A stretch of DNA of 64,000 bases from Kalmusia sp. IMI 367209 (taxonomy: Eukaryota; Ascomycota; Dothideomycetes; Pleosporales; Didymosphaeriaceae), in the NCBI GenBank assembly GCA_027946365.1, contig JAPEUQ010000002.1:930001-994000 (forward strand), given 5' to 3'. Positions 1 to 12,187 of this stretch are shown piece after piece (position 1 is the stretch's first letter; each line of letters opens with the position of its first letter). Under the pieces are notes generated by a model. The model had not been told where the DNA came from. It saw only the letters and a program-made list of their open reading frames with translations, and made no database searches. The position numbers and the translations under genes are program-made.

Positions 1-3000
1 CCAAGCTTTTTGGATAATATCCGCTCAATGGATAAGATCTTACAGAGTCTACGACATGCCCCTTCATGGTCTATTGAAGGTAAAATCCCGTGGTAAGATC
101 AGGATTAGTTTACGCGCACTGACACATAAATTAGACGTTCTCTCCAATTCCGACGACAAGAACCTCCTCCTCCAACCTGAGTTTTCTCAACCACTTTGCA
201 CAGCCTTACAGGTCGCGCTCGTTGACCTGCTCACCAGCTGGGACATCACTCCCTCGGCGGTCGTGGGCCATTCAAGCGGTGAGCTTGCAGCAGCGTACGC
301 TGCAGGCGCTTTGAGCGCAAAAGATGCTGTTATCGCAGCATTCTACCGCGGCCAAGTCTGTAAGACGGCAAAGAAGATAGGAGGCATGGCGGCGGTTGGG
401 CTCGGTAGAGACGAGGTTCGGTCCTATCTCCTCTCTGGTGTACGGATCGCATGTGAGAACAGTGGCTCCAGTGTCACCATTTCTGGAGACCTTGAGGCAT
501 TGGAAGAGGTCATGTCTAAGATCAAGGAGGCACGGCCAGGTGTTCTTTGCCGAAAGCTTCAGGTAAAAGCAGCATATCATTCACGTAAGCTCCTCTTGTT
601 CGGCATGAATTCTTATCGCTAACCTACACAGACCATATGGCTCTTGTTGGTGATGAATACCACGAGTTCATTGCCGAACATCTATCGCCTCGCCCTGCGA
701 AGATCCCGTTCTATTCCAGTGTAAGGGCAAAGGTCCTTCGTGAAGCTTCGGACTTCGGTCCAAAATATTGGCAGGATAATCTGGAAAATCCAGTTTTGTT
801 CCACTCCGCAGTGAAGTTACTTCTTGCGGGGTCGAAAGAATGTGCCGTCCATTTGGAAGTTGGTCCTCATGCAGCTCTTGCTGGTCCTCTGAGACAGATC
901 TACAAGGAAGGCTCTGACAGCATCAACTACGCATCTGTTCTCTCGCGTGGAACAGATGATACTGTTTCATTCCTGACATCAATAGGTCAGCTGTACGGTC
1001 TGGGTGTCAAGATATCCTACCCATATAGCTCTGAGGAGGTACTCACCGATCTTCCAAATTACCCTTGGCACTACGAGAAGAGCTACTGGTCTGAGACCAG
1101 GGTCCAGAAGAGCTGGAGATTCCGAAAGCATCTGCCACACGATCTACTCGGTCTGCGCATCCTTGAGGGGAGCGATGTCGCGCCTTCCTGGAGAAATGTG
1201 TTGAAGACTGTCAACGTCCCTTGGCTCAATGAGCACTGCGTCGGTGATGACACGGTATTCCCTGCAGCAGGCTATATCTCCATGGTAGGAGAAGCTGCTT
1301 TTCAAATCAGCGGTGTCCGAGACTACACGGTGCGAGACGTCGAGATTAGCAAGGCCCTTGTTCTTTACAACGACAAGTCTGCCGAAATAGTCACCAACCT
1401 TCAGCCACAGCTGCTTACGTCGACCCAAGACAGCCAATGGTACATATTCTCGATCGTTTCATACGATGGAAACACCTGGAACAAGCATTGCTCTGGACTT
1501 GTGCGCAGTGGCCGCGCTTCTCCCCTTCCACCAAAGAAGGCCATAAGCCTTGACCGTAAGGTCTCCTCATCACGTTGGTACACTACCTTGTCTCGAGTCG
1601 GACTGAATTATTCCGGGAAATTCGCACGACTATCAAACATCTCCGCCAGCGTTGTTGAGCCGTTTGCTTCAGCTCAAGTCGTGGACGAACGGGATGCTGG
1701 CGAGTCTACGTACAATATGCATCCTTCGACACTTGATCTAATCTTCCAATCATTGACCGTGGCAAAGTCCCAGGGTATATACCGAGACTTCAACACGTTG
1801 TTCCTCCCTACTTTTATCGAGGAATTGTACGTTGGCAACGGAACTGGAAAGACTGTGGAGATCAACACTTCGGCGACTGGTGAGGCTGGTATCGTCCAAG
1901 GACACTCTTATGGTGTCGCAAATGGTGAATTTGTGTATGCACTCAGGGGGTTTCAAGGAACATCCATGAGATCAAACTCTGGTACGGAACCTTCTCTGGC
2001 GCAAACTACACTCCAACTTCAATGGAAGCCGCACCCCGGATATTTAGAGGCTGAGAAATTGATGCATTTGAAGTCCGACATCAGAGATGTTATCCAAATC
2101 TGCGAGAGGTTGGAGGTTCTTTGTGGCATCGAATCAAGGAATGCCATCCAAGGTCTCACTGCCGCCCAGCCTCACTTAGAGAAGTACGGAAAGTGGCTGG
2201 AATCCGAGTACCAACGTTATCAGCGACCAGGATATCCACTGGTGGAGGACTCTGCGGATTTGGTTCGAATGGATGGGTCAGACCGTCGAAAGCTTATCGA
2301 ACAAGTGCGCAAACAAGCTGAAGCAGCAGGTGCCTGGGCGACTGCGAATGCAATCTATCGTGCATATGCAAACGCAGCTGAGGTTTACCAAGGAACGGCT
2401 AATTATCTCGACATCCTGCTCCAGGATGGCGTTCTCACCGGAGTTTACAGTTGGTACAACGACATTTGGGACTTTAAAGACTACCTACAGCTTCTCGGGC
2501 ATGCGAAACCGCAAATGAGAATCCTCGAGATAGGAGCTGGAACCGGTGGTCTGACCGCCAAATTTCTCGAACAGCTTAAATCTGAATTTGGCGAACGTTT
2601 ATACCTCAAGTACACCTTTACAGACATTTCTTCTGGTTTCTTTGTTCAAGCAAAAGAACGATTCAAGAATTATGAAGGCATCGAATATCAGGCTCTCGAC
2701 ATCTCGAAAGATCCAGTGGAACAGGGATTCAATGCTGGCGAATACGACCTCATCGTTGCTTCAAATGTATTACATGCGACTCCAGTATTACAAGACACGC
2801 TCACTAATGTTCGAGCATTGCTGAGGCCGGATGGCCAACTCTTCATGCAGGAACTATGCCCCATCACACAAACTATGCAATACGTGATCGGGCCCTTTGA
2901 GGGCTGGTGGCTGTCTCAAGATGATAGGACTGATAGTCCTTTCTTGGAACCAGGGGAATGGGACAAACGGCTCCGCAATGCAGGATTCTCTGGATGTGAT

Positions 3001-5908
3001 TCAGTCACACTAGATTATGAGAAGCCTTACACCTGGGTTGCTAATATTGTTGCCAAACCAGCTATAAAGGAACCAATTCGACAGAAGGTGACACTCCTCC
3101 AAAGCTCCGAGAAGACTCAGTTCATTGCGAAGGTGGAAGATGCTCTTCGAGCACAGGGTATCGAATTTGACTCATGCAAATGGGGGCAAGAGCCTCCCCC
3201 GGATCAAGATATTATCTCTTTCCTGGACCTTGGGCACAGCACCTTACTCCAAGACATCAACAAGGAAGACCTTCAACGGCTTCTACAACTTGTAGATTTC
3301 TTCCAAGGAAACAACATCCTTTGGCTGATGCCTCCCGCTCAGATCAATTCAACTGACCCTTACACTGGGCAGATGGTTGGTCTTGGGCGATCGATCCGGT
3401 CTGAACTTGCCGCATCTTTCGCAACGCTCGAGCTGGAGGACCTCGAACTTGGAGCTGCTGGAGCTGTAGCTGACGTTCTCTCAGCTATTCGTAAAAATAA
3501 GGATAATGATGATGAGCTTGATGTAGATATGGAGTGGGCGTGGTCCGGCGGTGCCTTGAACGTCGGCCGTTTCCACTGGATCCAGATTGAAGAGGATCTT
3601 TGCGCAACTGCGAAGGCACCAACGTCCACGGCCCTGGCCATCCGCACTACCGGCTTACTTCAAACTCTAGAATGGACCAGCCAATCACTTGGGGATCCGG
3701 CTCCAGAAGAGGTTCACATCAATATGAGAGCGGTTGGCCTGAATGCCAGTGATGTCCAAGCCGCAATGGGCGGTGACAGTAACAACTTTGGTCTAGAAGG
3801 AGTTGGCTACATTGTTAAGGTAGGCTCAAAGGTTAGCAATCTCGCAGTTGGTGACCGCGTCATTGCCGTTGGGTCTGAGTCTGTAGGATTGGCTACAGTA
3901 GTCAGAAGACCAGCTCGGTTAGTCGTCAAAATTCCGGAGCAGCACAGCGACGAAGAAGCAGCCACTCTGCCGCTTGCCTACCTTACAGTCTTATTATTCC
4001 TCGTGGAAAAATGGAAACTGCAAAAGGGTCAATCTATCCTGATCCATAGTGCCGCTGGAGGTACTATTCCCAGTCTCTACTCAACTACCGTGTGCTGACG
4101 CTCTTAGATGTTGGAATCGCTGCCATTAACGTCGCGAGGTGGATTGGTGCCGAGATATTTGCAACCGCAAGCAGCGAAGACGAAGCATCGTTCCTCGTAA
4201 AAGAATTCGGCATTTCCAAGGACCGCATCTTCAGTTCTGCAGACAACAGCTTCTTGCAAGGCATTTTAAATGCTACCAATAACTTGGGTGTGGACCTAGT
4301 TTTGAATACCTTGCCTGGTGAATTACTACTCACATCATGGAAATGCGTTGGGGTCGATGGTGCCATGGTCGAACTTGGAAAATCTGACAGTGAGTATCAG
4401 AACACGATCATAAGGGCCATGCTAACTTTGCGTCTTCTCAGTTGCTAGTAAAGGTCAGCTATCTTCAGCACTATTTGAGGGCAACAAGACTTTCCTTGGA
4501 GGGGATGTTACCCGTTCACTAGCCTCCAATAAGCCCAGAATCGCGAGCCTGTTGCATCTTCTTCTGGATCTCTATGGAAAGGGCTTTGTGAAACCTATTA
4601 CTCCGCTCACAACCTTCGATGCTGCAAACGTTCAAGAAGCCTTCAAACACTTGCAAGGAGAGTCGCAGATGGGAAAGGTTGTCGTCAAGTTCTCCACGGA
4701 CGTTACACTTCCATTGGCTCCAACGGTTCCACAGGCTGAATTCCGTGGTGACGCCACGTATGTGCTAGTTGGCGGCTTGGGAGGTTTAGGAAAGGCTATA
4801 GCCCAGTGGATGGTCCAACATGGCGCTAAGAACCTGATGTTCCTCTCTCGTTCTGCTGGTAAATCTCAGGAGGATCAAGAGTTCTTCAAAGAGCTAAACC
4901 TGATGGGTTGCTCAGCACAGTTCTTCCCTGTCGACATTGCCGATACTGCGGCTTTGAAAGCGGCAATTGATAAGGCATCCTCGCCCATTGCCGGAGCTAT
5001 GCACATGCCATTGGTGCTGGCTGACAGAGGCATCTTTGATATGGACCTGGAGACATGGAACAAGCCGATCACTCCCAAGGTTACAGGGGCCTGGAACCTT
5101 CACAATCTTCTGCCCAAAGATATGGATTTCTTGATCCTTTTCTCATCTGTTGCTGGCACGTATGGATACTATGGACAGTCTAATTATGCCGCAGCAAACG
5201 ACTTCCTTGACTCGTTCTCCCAATACCGGAAGAGTCTTGGGCTAGCTGCTTCTGTCATCAGCATCGGTCCCATCGATGACGTTGGCCTTGTCGCCCGTAA
5301 CGTGGGAACGAGAGAGGCATTGCTTCACAATCTGGCAGCCTTGCTGACAGAGACATATTTCTTGCAGACTCTCCAGCTTGCAATCGCGCGCTCTTCTCCC
5401 AGTTACACTCATAAAGCGAAAGCTGCGGGATCGCCTTTCAGTGGTTATGTTGCGCCAAACCACATTTTCCACTCGGCTGAATCTGCTACACCAATTCAAG
5501 ACCCAGAAAATGGTATCATGTGGAAGCGCGACCCTCGCATGGCAATCTACCGGAACATCCAGAGAGTCTCTACTGTGGAGAGCACCGCCACTGGAAGTCA
5601 ATTGAAACAATTTCTCTCCACTGTATCGAAGGAGCCAAGTAAGCTCGATCAGAAATCTTCTGTCGACTTCATTGCAAATGAGCTTGGTAACTGCATCTCA
5701 AACTTTCTTAGGAAGTGACGGGGTCGACCTATCTCTTCCTATTTCCGCCGCCGGTGTTGATTCATTGGTAGCGATTGAGATCAGAAATTGGTGGAAGACA
5801 AATCTAGGTACTGATATCTCGGTTTTGGAATTGTTGGGAGGTGGCAGTATCGAACAGCTTGGTGCGACGGCTGCCCAGAGATTGAAGGCGAAGTATACGA
5901 AGGAGTAG
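1..5908 (+). CDS. Highly reducing type I polyketide synthase, 5' end off the window
   Basis: Iterative fungal PKS that builds a reduced, C-methylated polyketide chain. The reading frame is already open at base 1, so the KS and the start of AT lie outside. Exons as I read them: 1-79, 135-584, 632-4060, 4108-4389, 4442-5908; introns are 47-55 nt with GT-AG ends. Domains in order: AT (GHSSGE active-site Ser near 270), DH (hotdog His in WLNEH near 1230; DLIFQ Asp near 1735), C-methyltransferase (EIGAGTGG near 2527), ER (about 3650-4720), KR (GGLGGLG near 4770; SNYAAAN with catalytic Tyr near 5180) and ACP (GVDSL phosphopantetheine Ser near 5760). No thioesterase or acyltransferase follows the ACP. 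Summed exon length is one base over a multiple of three: the frame breaks at about 5705-5718, at the start of the ACP (see findings). Product unknown. A quinone oxidoreductase follows tail to tail; other cluster genes may lie to the left. Confidence 0.93.
5705..5718 (+). other. Apparent +1 frame break in the PKS at the ACP
   Basis: The KR-side frame reads into the first ACP helix and stops at a TGA ending at 5718. The rest of the ACP, including the GVDSL serine, is one frame over. GT-AG pairs that would restore the phase exist (a 25-nt one ending at 5711, or 73 nt from 5639 to 5711). The first is too short for a fungal intron and the second would remove the conserved first ACP helix. Confidence 0.6.
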
Positions 5909-6313
5909 ATTAGATAGACGGTATATCCCTCTCTTTGATAGGATATGTCTTGGAGAAATTAGATTGTAGTTAGAAATTGAATATGACCGTGTTTCATCCA
6001 TCAAGAATTTTCTCTGGAAGGTCAGTTCTCTGAGCTGTACATTTCACAGCTATCGAATCGTACCACACACAACCTAAGATCTTCTTTGATACGTACAAGA
6101 TTTTATTCAGTGAGATATCCCGTCGATTCGCCATGTAATAGGTTGCATTGCTACAAAAACCACGCGTATCGCATCACATCCGTTCATGTAGGATTGAGCG
6201 GTTCGGAAATGATGAAATGGAGATGGATTGAAATAATGTGTACGCCAAAATGTGGATATCACGCAGCTGCTGAATAAAACATTTCACCATAGATGGTAGG
6301 TGTAACTATCCAC

Positions 6314-7507
6314 TTACGGCTTTGCGAGAACCTTTCCGATGGTTTTTCTCCCCTCGAGATCTTCATGTATCCTCCTAATTTCTGAGAGAGGGTACGTGTC
6401 ATGAATCCTAACGTTTATCTTGTCTGTCTTCATGGTGTCGAAAAGCTTTGCGCACCATTTGTGGAATTCTCCACCGATATTCCTCATCATTGCACTCTCT
6501 CGCCCGGCCCCACAAATCTTACTTTCTTTGCGGCCAACTTTCCTGGTGAGATTGAACCAGGATATCCGGACTATTTGCATTAGCAAGTCAGTAAATCATG
6601 CTTCAAGTGTACCCAGCAAGATGCACTTACAGCCGCACCGTAAGTCACGATTGTTCCATGCTTCGCCACCACATTCACGTTGTTCTCAGTCTGATCTTTC
6701 CCAATTCCGTCATAGATGATATCTATCCCGTGACCCTCGGTGATTTCCTCGATCTTCTTCACAAGATTCTTCTCTTCTTGATAGTTAATCACATGATCGG
6801 CGCCATTTTTCTTCGCAAGGTTAATTTTCTCCGCCGTGCTCGCAGTACCGATCGTTCGTGCGCCACGAGCCTTAAGAAGCTGACACAGCCACAACCCTAC
6901 ACCTCCAGCTGCAGCATGAACAAGTACCCAGTCACCTTCTTTGACGGGAGCAACCTTATCAACAAGGGTCAGGGAGAAGAGACCTTGCAATAGCGCCGCA
7001 GCAGCAACACCAGGCTCGACATCAGAAGGCACAAGATAGGCCGATGAGGAGGGAACGGCGGTATACTCCGCGTAGCCGCCTAGGCTGAGCCAAACAACGC
7101 GGTCGCCTACTTTGAGGCCGTCGACGCTTCCGGGACCAGTGGATACGACGGTGCCCTCTGCTTCGCGGCCAATGATCCCGTTTGGAGCAACTCCCATCAT
7201 CCCAATACGCCAATACCTAATCGCAGGTCAGATTGTTGGGAGTTTTCAGGAACAGGAATGATATAAGGGTAACGAACACGTCGACGTAGTTAATGCCGGC
7301 AAAGTCATTCTTAACCAAGACCTCACCGTGGCCTGGAACAGGGACTGGGAGATCAGTCTTATATTGCAGCACTTCGGGTCCGCCAATATGCTTCATTTGA
7401 ACGCCTTTCATGGTTCCGGGGATGGAAATAGAGGCCATGGTAGAGTACGGCCGAAGTCGTGGTAATCGTGTTGCAAAGTGGATGGTAAAATAGAACCAGG
7501 GTCTCAT
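6314..7507 (-). CDS. NADPH:quinone oxidoreductase (zeta-crystallin type, MDR family)
   Basis: Medium-chain reductase that reduces quinones or enals with NADPH. Exons on the minus strand: 7507-7278, 7216-6631, 6570-6314. The first Met at 7507 gives an N-terminus rich in Arg and aromatics (RLPRLRPYST) that could be a mitochondrial presequence; an internal Met at 7438 (MASIS) gives a cytosolic form of about 333 aa, the family's usual length. Visible: GroES-like start (GTMKGVQMKHIGGP), the MDR sequence GREAEGTVV, nucleotide-binding AAAGGVG, and the C-terminal HEDLEGRKT block typical of fungal quinone oxidoreductases. No zinc ligands are seen, as expected. Exon 3 starts in the frame reading SGYPGSISPGKLAAKKV, then must shift frame at a CT repeat (6495-6501) to reach the conserved C-terminus. 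The gene is therefore two bases out of frame: a pseudogene, a polymorphism or an assembly error. The first intron's donor (GTTCGT) is weak. Confidence 0.85.
6495..6501 (-). other. Apparent 2-nt frame break in the quinone oxidoreductase
   Basis: The run ctctctc separates two reading frames that both match the family. Exon lengths (161, 586, 257) sum to two more than a multiple of three, consistent with one extra dinucleotide in this short repeat. Confidence 0.55.
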
Positions 7508-8265
7508 TGACAGGCTTACTGAGAGGCTGCTGTTGAGAATTCGCTGACAATTTAAGTAACACAAGTCTCTCGGGTCGGCAAACAATTAAGGCGGGTCTAA
7601 CTTAAATTGAACGGATTAGTTTTGCACAACGTCGATCATATATGTAGTCAACGGGTGGAACTAGATCACGTGAGTGAGCGGGGCCGTGGGGGTAATGCAA
7701 GTGAAGGAGTGAAGAGTATACTGTCGACCGCGAGGAGTTAAAGATGTCTCATCATACGACCTTTCAAGCTACGCGGTCGTGTCGGCCTTTCGACCTCGAA
7801 CGGATTTCGGCCTTTCGCTGTTTTGTAACCAATCAGAACATTGCCTCAATATCATTCTAAGAGGGAAGGATGAAATCACACCCGCGCACTGTAATCATTC
7901 AATACGTACATTAAGAAACGATTTTCATAGGATCACTCATCTTACTTGTACATGAATGTCCGATACTTCTACCCTCTAGAGATTATGCGGTCTGTAGCTA
8001 CGATGGCGAGGTCTGCGCTAGACTCTATGGCCTATGAGGACAGAATTGCGAACAGAGAGACAGTGGCATTTGAGATGTGGGCGTTTGAGATGCGGGTGTA
8101 GTTTCATTGTGAGACTATGCAATGAGCGCGAATGAACGAAGGGCTGAGCGGATTTTATCCAGCCGCTAGACCCCAAGAATAAAAATACAATGAGTATCTA
8201 TGGTACGATAGAACAGGTAAGATACCCCATTGCAGAAGCTTGTCAAAGTCTTGTTCCAACCAGGA
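7508..8265. other. Intergenic, no gene seen
   Basis: The space between the quinone oxidoreductase start and the 3' end of the secreted-protein gene. It presumably holds the oxidoreductase promoter. I see no RNA gene, element or conserved protein in it. Confidence 0.5.
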
Positions 8266-9255
8266 TCATCCGGTGTGCGAACCATGTTGAGACCCATGCG
8301 AAGACCCCCCGTGCTGCGAGGACCCCCCATGCTGCGAGGACCCAGACCCCCAATCCGACTCAGAAGAAAGTAGATGCAAGTACTGGTCCGCAATTCCGCG
8401 TGCAAACCTAACGTGTGGAGGATAATGCGTCCTATCGATCACCAAATCAAAAGCTTCATCCGCCGTATCGGCAGTGTAATCATCCGTGTGCATGTTGTTC
8501 CTGTGAACTCCAAGTCTCTCCATGTGCTGGCGGATCAGTGAACCTGTCATGATTGGCGCGTCCTCATGTAGGAAAATGTATAGATGAGCTGTTGCTGCGT
8601 GGATTCCTACTGAGCGCATTTCGTGGTCGATTCTGCCGATCTCTGTCGCGAGTTGGTCGGTGGAGGAGGGCTCTAAATGGGCCCATACGAGTCGGTGCTC
8701 GTTGAAGACTGCGACAGCGGTGCAGCCTGCGAAGCCTGCGGAGAAAGCGATGTCGCCGGCGGCCCACTGCCAGGGCTTTATTTGTCCCATTTTGATGCCA
8801 TCGATTGCGCGTTGCTCGAGCTCTTGCGAGGCGATCTCAGTCGAGTTAGGCTCAACCTCTCGTCTATGGTGAGGCTTCTTGTGAGGCTTTTTGGCGTGAG
8901 TCACTTTAGTATGAGGTCTTTTGACATGATGAGGCTTCTTCGCAGTGTGCGCCGGACGATGTGCTTTTGGTGTAGGTGAAGCGCAATGCCCCTTTTTCTT
9001 CCCTTTAAGGCCACGAGCGCACGATGTTGGCTTCTTCTTAATGTGAATGACGGGACAGCGGTAATTTGCGCGGGGCAAAATAGCTTCTATCTCGCGAAGC
9101 GCTAGTTTATGAGGACTCACAGCCACGTTCGGACTAAGATCCTAATCAGAAGAGAAAAATGAGAAAGAGAGAGCTTTGTACCTAGTTTGAGGGATGATTA
9201 GTCCAGTTCCGAACGTGACGCCATAAGCTAAGAAGGCAATCAGGGAGAAACGCAT
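8266..9255 (-). CDS. Secreted Lys/His-rich protein with a C-terminal globular domain
   Basis: A family I cannot name. A first exon too short to stand out (9255-9182) gives a signal peptide (MRFSLIAFLAYG...), and a 48-nt intron (9134-9181) joins it to 9133-8266, for 313 aa. After the signal come a basic region with many Lys-Lys and His-His pairs and Pro (about residues 48-95), then a dibasic RR (possible Kex2 site), then a globular domain of about 150 residues, then a Gly/Ser/His/Gln tail made of SQHGG repeats. The domain contains GCTAVAVFNE followed ten residues on by WAHLEP; this Cys-then-His spacing recalls the CheD/CNF1-like amidase fold, which I offer only as a guess. No neighbour suggests a function. 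Confidence 0.7.
8281..8345. repeat. Short imperfect GC-rich tandem repeat in the 3' coding end
   Basis: About three imperfect copies of an 18-nt unit (tgctgcgaggaccccc-like) encode the Gly-Ser-Ser-Gln-His repeats at the C-terminus of the secreted protein on the minus strand. Confidence 0.7.
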
Positions 9256-12187
9256 CGCGGTGATACTTGAGTTAGGAAGTCCTGCAAACTACGTAGTATC
9301 TGATAAGGTTGGCAAAAGCTTATGCGGATGGTGTGGATATTTCACACGGCTGTATAAAGAGTGTCTTGGTCGGAGAAGAGATTCCAATAACGAATGTGTA
9401 GCGTGAGAGCGAAAGAATGAGCAATCGGCGCTGAGAAAGTAAGGACAAGAAGTGACTGACGAAGAGATGAAAGTAATGCTTTGGATGATTGAAATGAATT
9501 GAAGTGGCTTTTATAGATCAACAAGCTCGTTCTTCGCACTTTGTGTGGGCTCACCGCATAAGGGGTTTCGGAAATCATGCTGTCCGTGGGTGAAGTTGAG
9601 ATCATTTGCCACCGACAACTTCTGACCGTAAGAGATCCTAGTACCGGATTCTTGCTAGAGCTGAAGTCTATTCCGCATGAATCTCAAGTTATAAGAGACT
9701 AAAACCTCGTCCGGGGCCCACGATATCTCAGATGCATGCTGTGGTTGCATTGCAAAGACTGTCGAAACTTTCCCGATGGTGGAGTCAAGATTCTGATGCT
9801 ATGTCTCAAGGATCAAGGCATAGCTATGGTGTAGTTTCATTGCAAAAACGTAGTTGGGCATGATTGAACTGACCGCATTCTAAGCTGAGCGGTACCGAAG
9901 TCATGTCGCTATTATTTCCGCATGTCCGCCGGGGAACCAGGGCATCTTCGGAAGATTTGTTCTGGCTGCAGATATATTTACCTAGTGCAAAGGATGTATT
10001 CGCCAGAGTTCAATGTCAGCCGTCTAGTGGCGCAGTGAATGGGGCGTTGCCTCACAGCGTGTGGTTTACCCAAGCGAGATCGGACGTGTTTCCCAACATC
10101 TCGAAACAATAAGTCTTGTAAGACCCGTATGAACTCCGTTGCCCTGCGGCACTAGATACGCGTTCTGATTTGAAAGCAACAGCTGAATTACTATTGACTC
10201 GAACCGTGTAGGTCCGGAGATCTCTCTCACCCCCTGGACAAGCCACATCCCACAACAGTGGCGTCCGACCGACCTACTCCCAAAGATTCAATTGGCTTTT
10301 CCTTTGATAACGTTAGGGGCTGAAATGATGATTTCCAGGCGTAAGATCCGTGAAATCCGGCTCAGAGTAGCCTCGGTCGATCTATGACTACACTAGCTCA
10401 TCTTCTCTGCATATGCAATGTTCTTCAACACTTCCTGCGTAGCTGTAAGTCTATATTTGTATATTCAACACGAAGAGACTGTTGATTCTCAAGGATAGTA
10501 TCTAGCCGTATTGATCTACGACATTGGCACTGCTGTCTGTATATCCACCCGTGAAGACCCCTGGGCATGGTCATGTAGGTGACCTCGATTGGAGAATGTA
10601 TGCTCTCTAGCTTTTTTCTGCTTGTCCATACCTATGCTAAGGAGCCTGAAGCCCTCCAAGCGATAGGCATACCAATGGTAGCATTGATGTTTGCGTCACA
10701 ATGTCAGATTAGCTGTGGGACCATGTGACGAGTGCCAAGCCAGCCATACGTAATGGGCTAGACCTTTATTCCACTCCACCTCACATCGATATCGTCGCCG
10801 ATGGACTCACGCTTAGTTTTGCATCGCGTTCTCCATCAGATTGCAGCAACAGTTGTAATACATTGTTTATTGTCCTGCATGCACAAACTCTAGCGATGCA
10901 CTTGTCAAATTTTACCAAGTTGTTCTGTTGTTCTATCTTCGGACATCGTTTTCAATCTCAGGGTAGATTTTTCTGCGGTTTTTCGTCAAGATACTTGAAG
11001 GCGCATAGACGCCCGTTGAGTGGCTGCAGGAGAATGCGCGGATAAGTTTGATGCGGGTTCGGATCACTGCAACACTGGCCCTCGCCCGCAACCTTGCAAG
11101 AACTCTAGCTCATCGAACTTCATCACTGCACATAGTAGTCGAGTCAATTTCTGCACGCTCTTTTTCGTTCTAGTCCTCTCTCAATTTATACATGTCAATT
11201 CTTCCCGATTCACGATCAAAGAGATGGGTACTACGGATTTAGCTCATTCATCCTTATATCAGCTTGTGGCGAACACCTGAACAACAAATTTGAAAACGGC
11301 AAAAGATTATGTTAGGCCTGGGGCGACCTTCCCCCAGCAAGGGCTCTCCAAATCCATGTTCTGGTGCCAGCTTTGCGGCTTGCCCGTTATAGCATCATGG
11401 ATATCCTCACAACGCGAGCAACGACTAGACCGAAGAAGCCAATAGATACATGGGTTCACAATTATCAATGGTGGTCTTTAGGAACCAGACGTTTTCAATC
11501 TTGGGGCAGGAGCGCGCCGTGAAGCTCCGTGCAGTCAGCGCCAATACTAAGTACACAATGAACAAGAATCCTGCACGGCATCGTTCGCCTCCTAGGTATA
11601 GAAAGAGATGGATGCGGCGACTGGCCCTTTAGACACCAACAGAGTACTTTAGCAGCAAGCACTTTGAGTCAAACCGATGTAGAGCGAGCTTATACCGCTC
11701 TAGTGCGATAATCTACTAAGCTATGCTGCACGACCTCCGAACAGCAAATGCTAAAGAGCAAGGAGAAATACGAATCGCGCTCTGGTCAAGCGTCGCTATG
11801 AAAGAAAGGTTGTTTGTGTGGTACTTTGGGACTTGTTTAGTCGCGAGGATTCGTGGTATCTATAGCTTGGCAATACTTATGGGAATTTCATTTAAATGTC
11901 TAGCGATGGCGTCGGTTAGAACAGAATAATTGTAGTCCACTGTTGAGAATCATAAAAGCCGCGAACAAATATTTTCTCAGCTCTTTCACGCGTAGACCTT
12001 TTTAAGAGCCATCGCGCCAGATGCACCAGCCTGCCGACAGCTATATACCCTTGATTTTAGTGCTAGCGAGAGGGATTACCTCATTCGTTCCCTTAACCGT
12101 GCTTGCTGGTGCTTGTTCATCGTTTGACGCGGACGTTTCTCCTGCCGCACCTGCACGTTTGCGACCACAACCACCACAACCGCAAGC
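9256..12187. other. 2.9-kb gene-poor stretch
   Basis: Only short open frames without recognisable domains or splice structure. I see no transposon ends, long terminal repeats or rRNA/tRNA signatures. It includes the promoter of the secreted protein on the left and of the chromatin gene on the right; a decayed element cannot be excluded. Confidence 0.4.

Noticed and set aside
56..622. A PKS start codon at 56
   Set aside because: The coding frame is already open at base 1, and a 55-nt intron (80-134) explains the apparent start; the true start lies outside the window.
5639..5711. A 73-nt intron that would repair the PKS frame
   Set aside because: It would remove the conserved first helix of the ACP, so I treat it only as an alternative.
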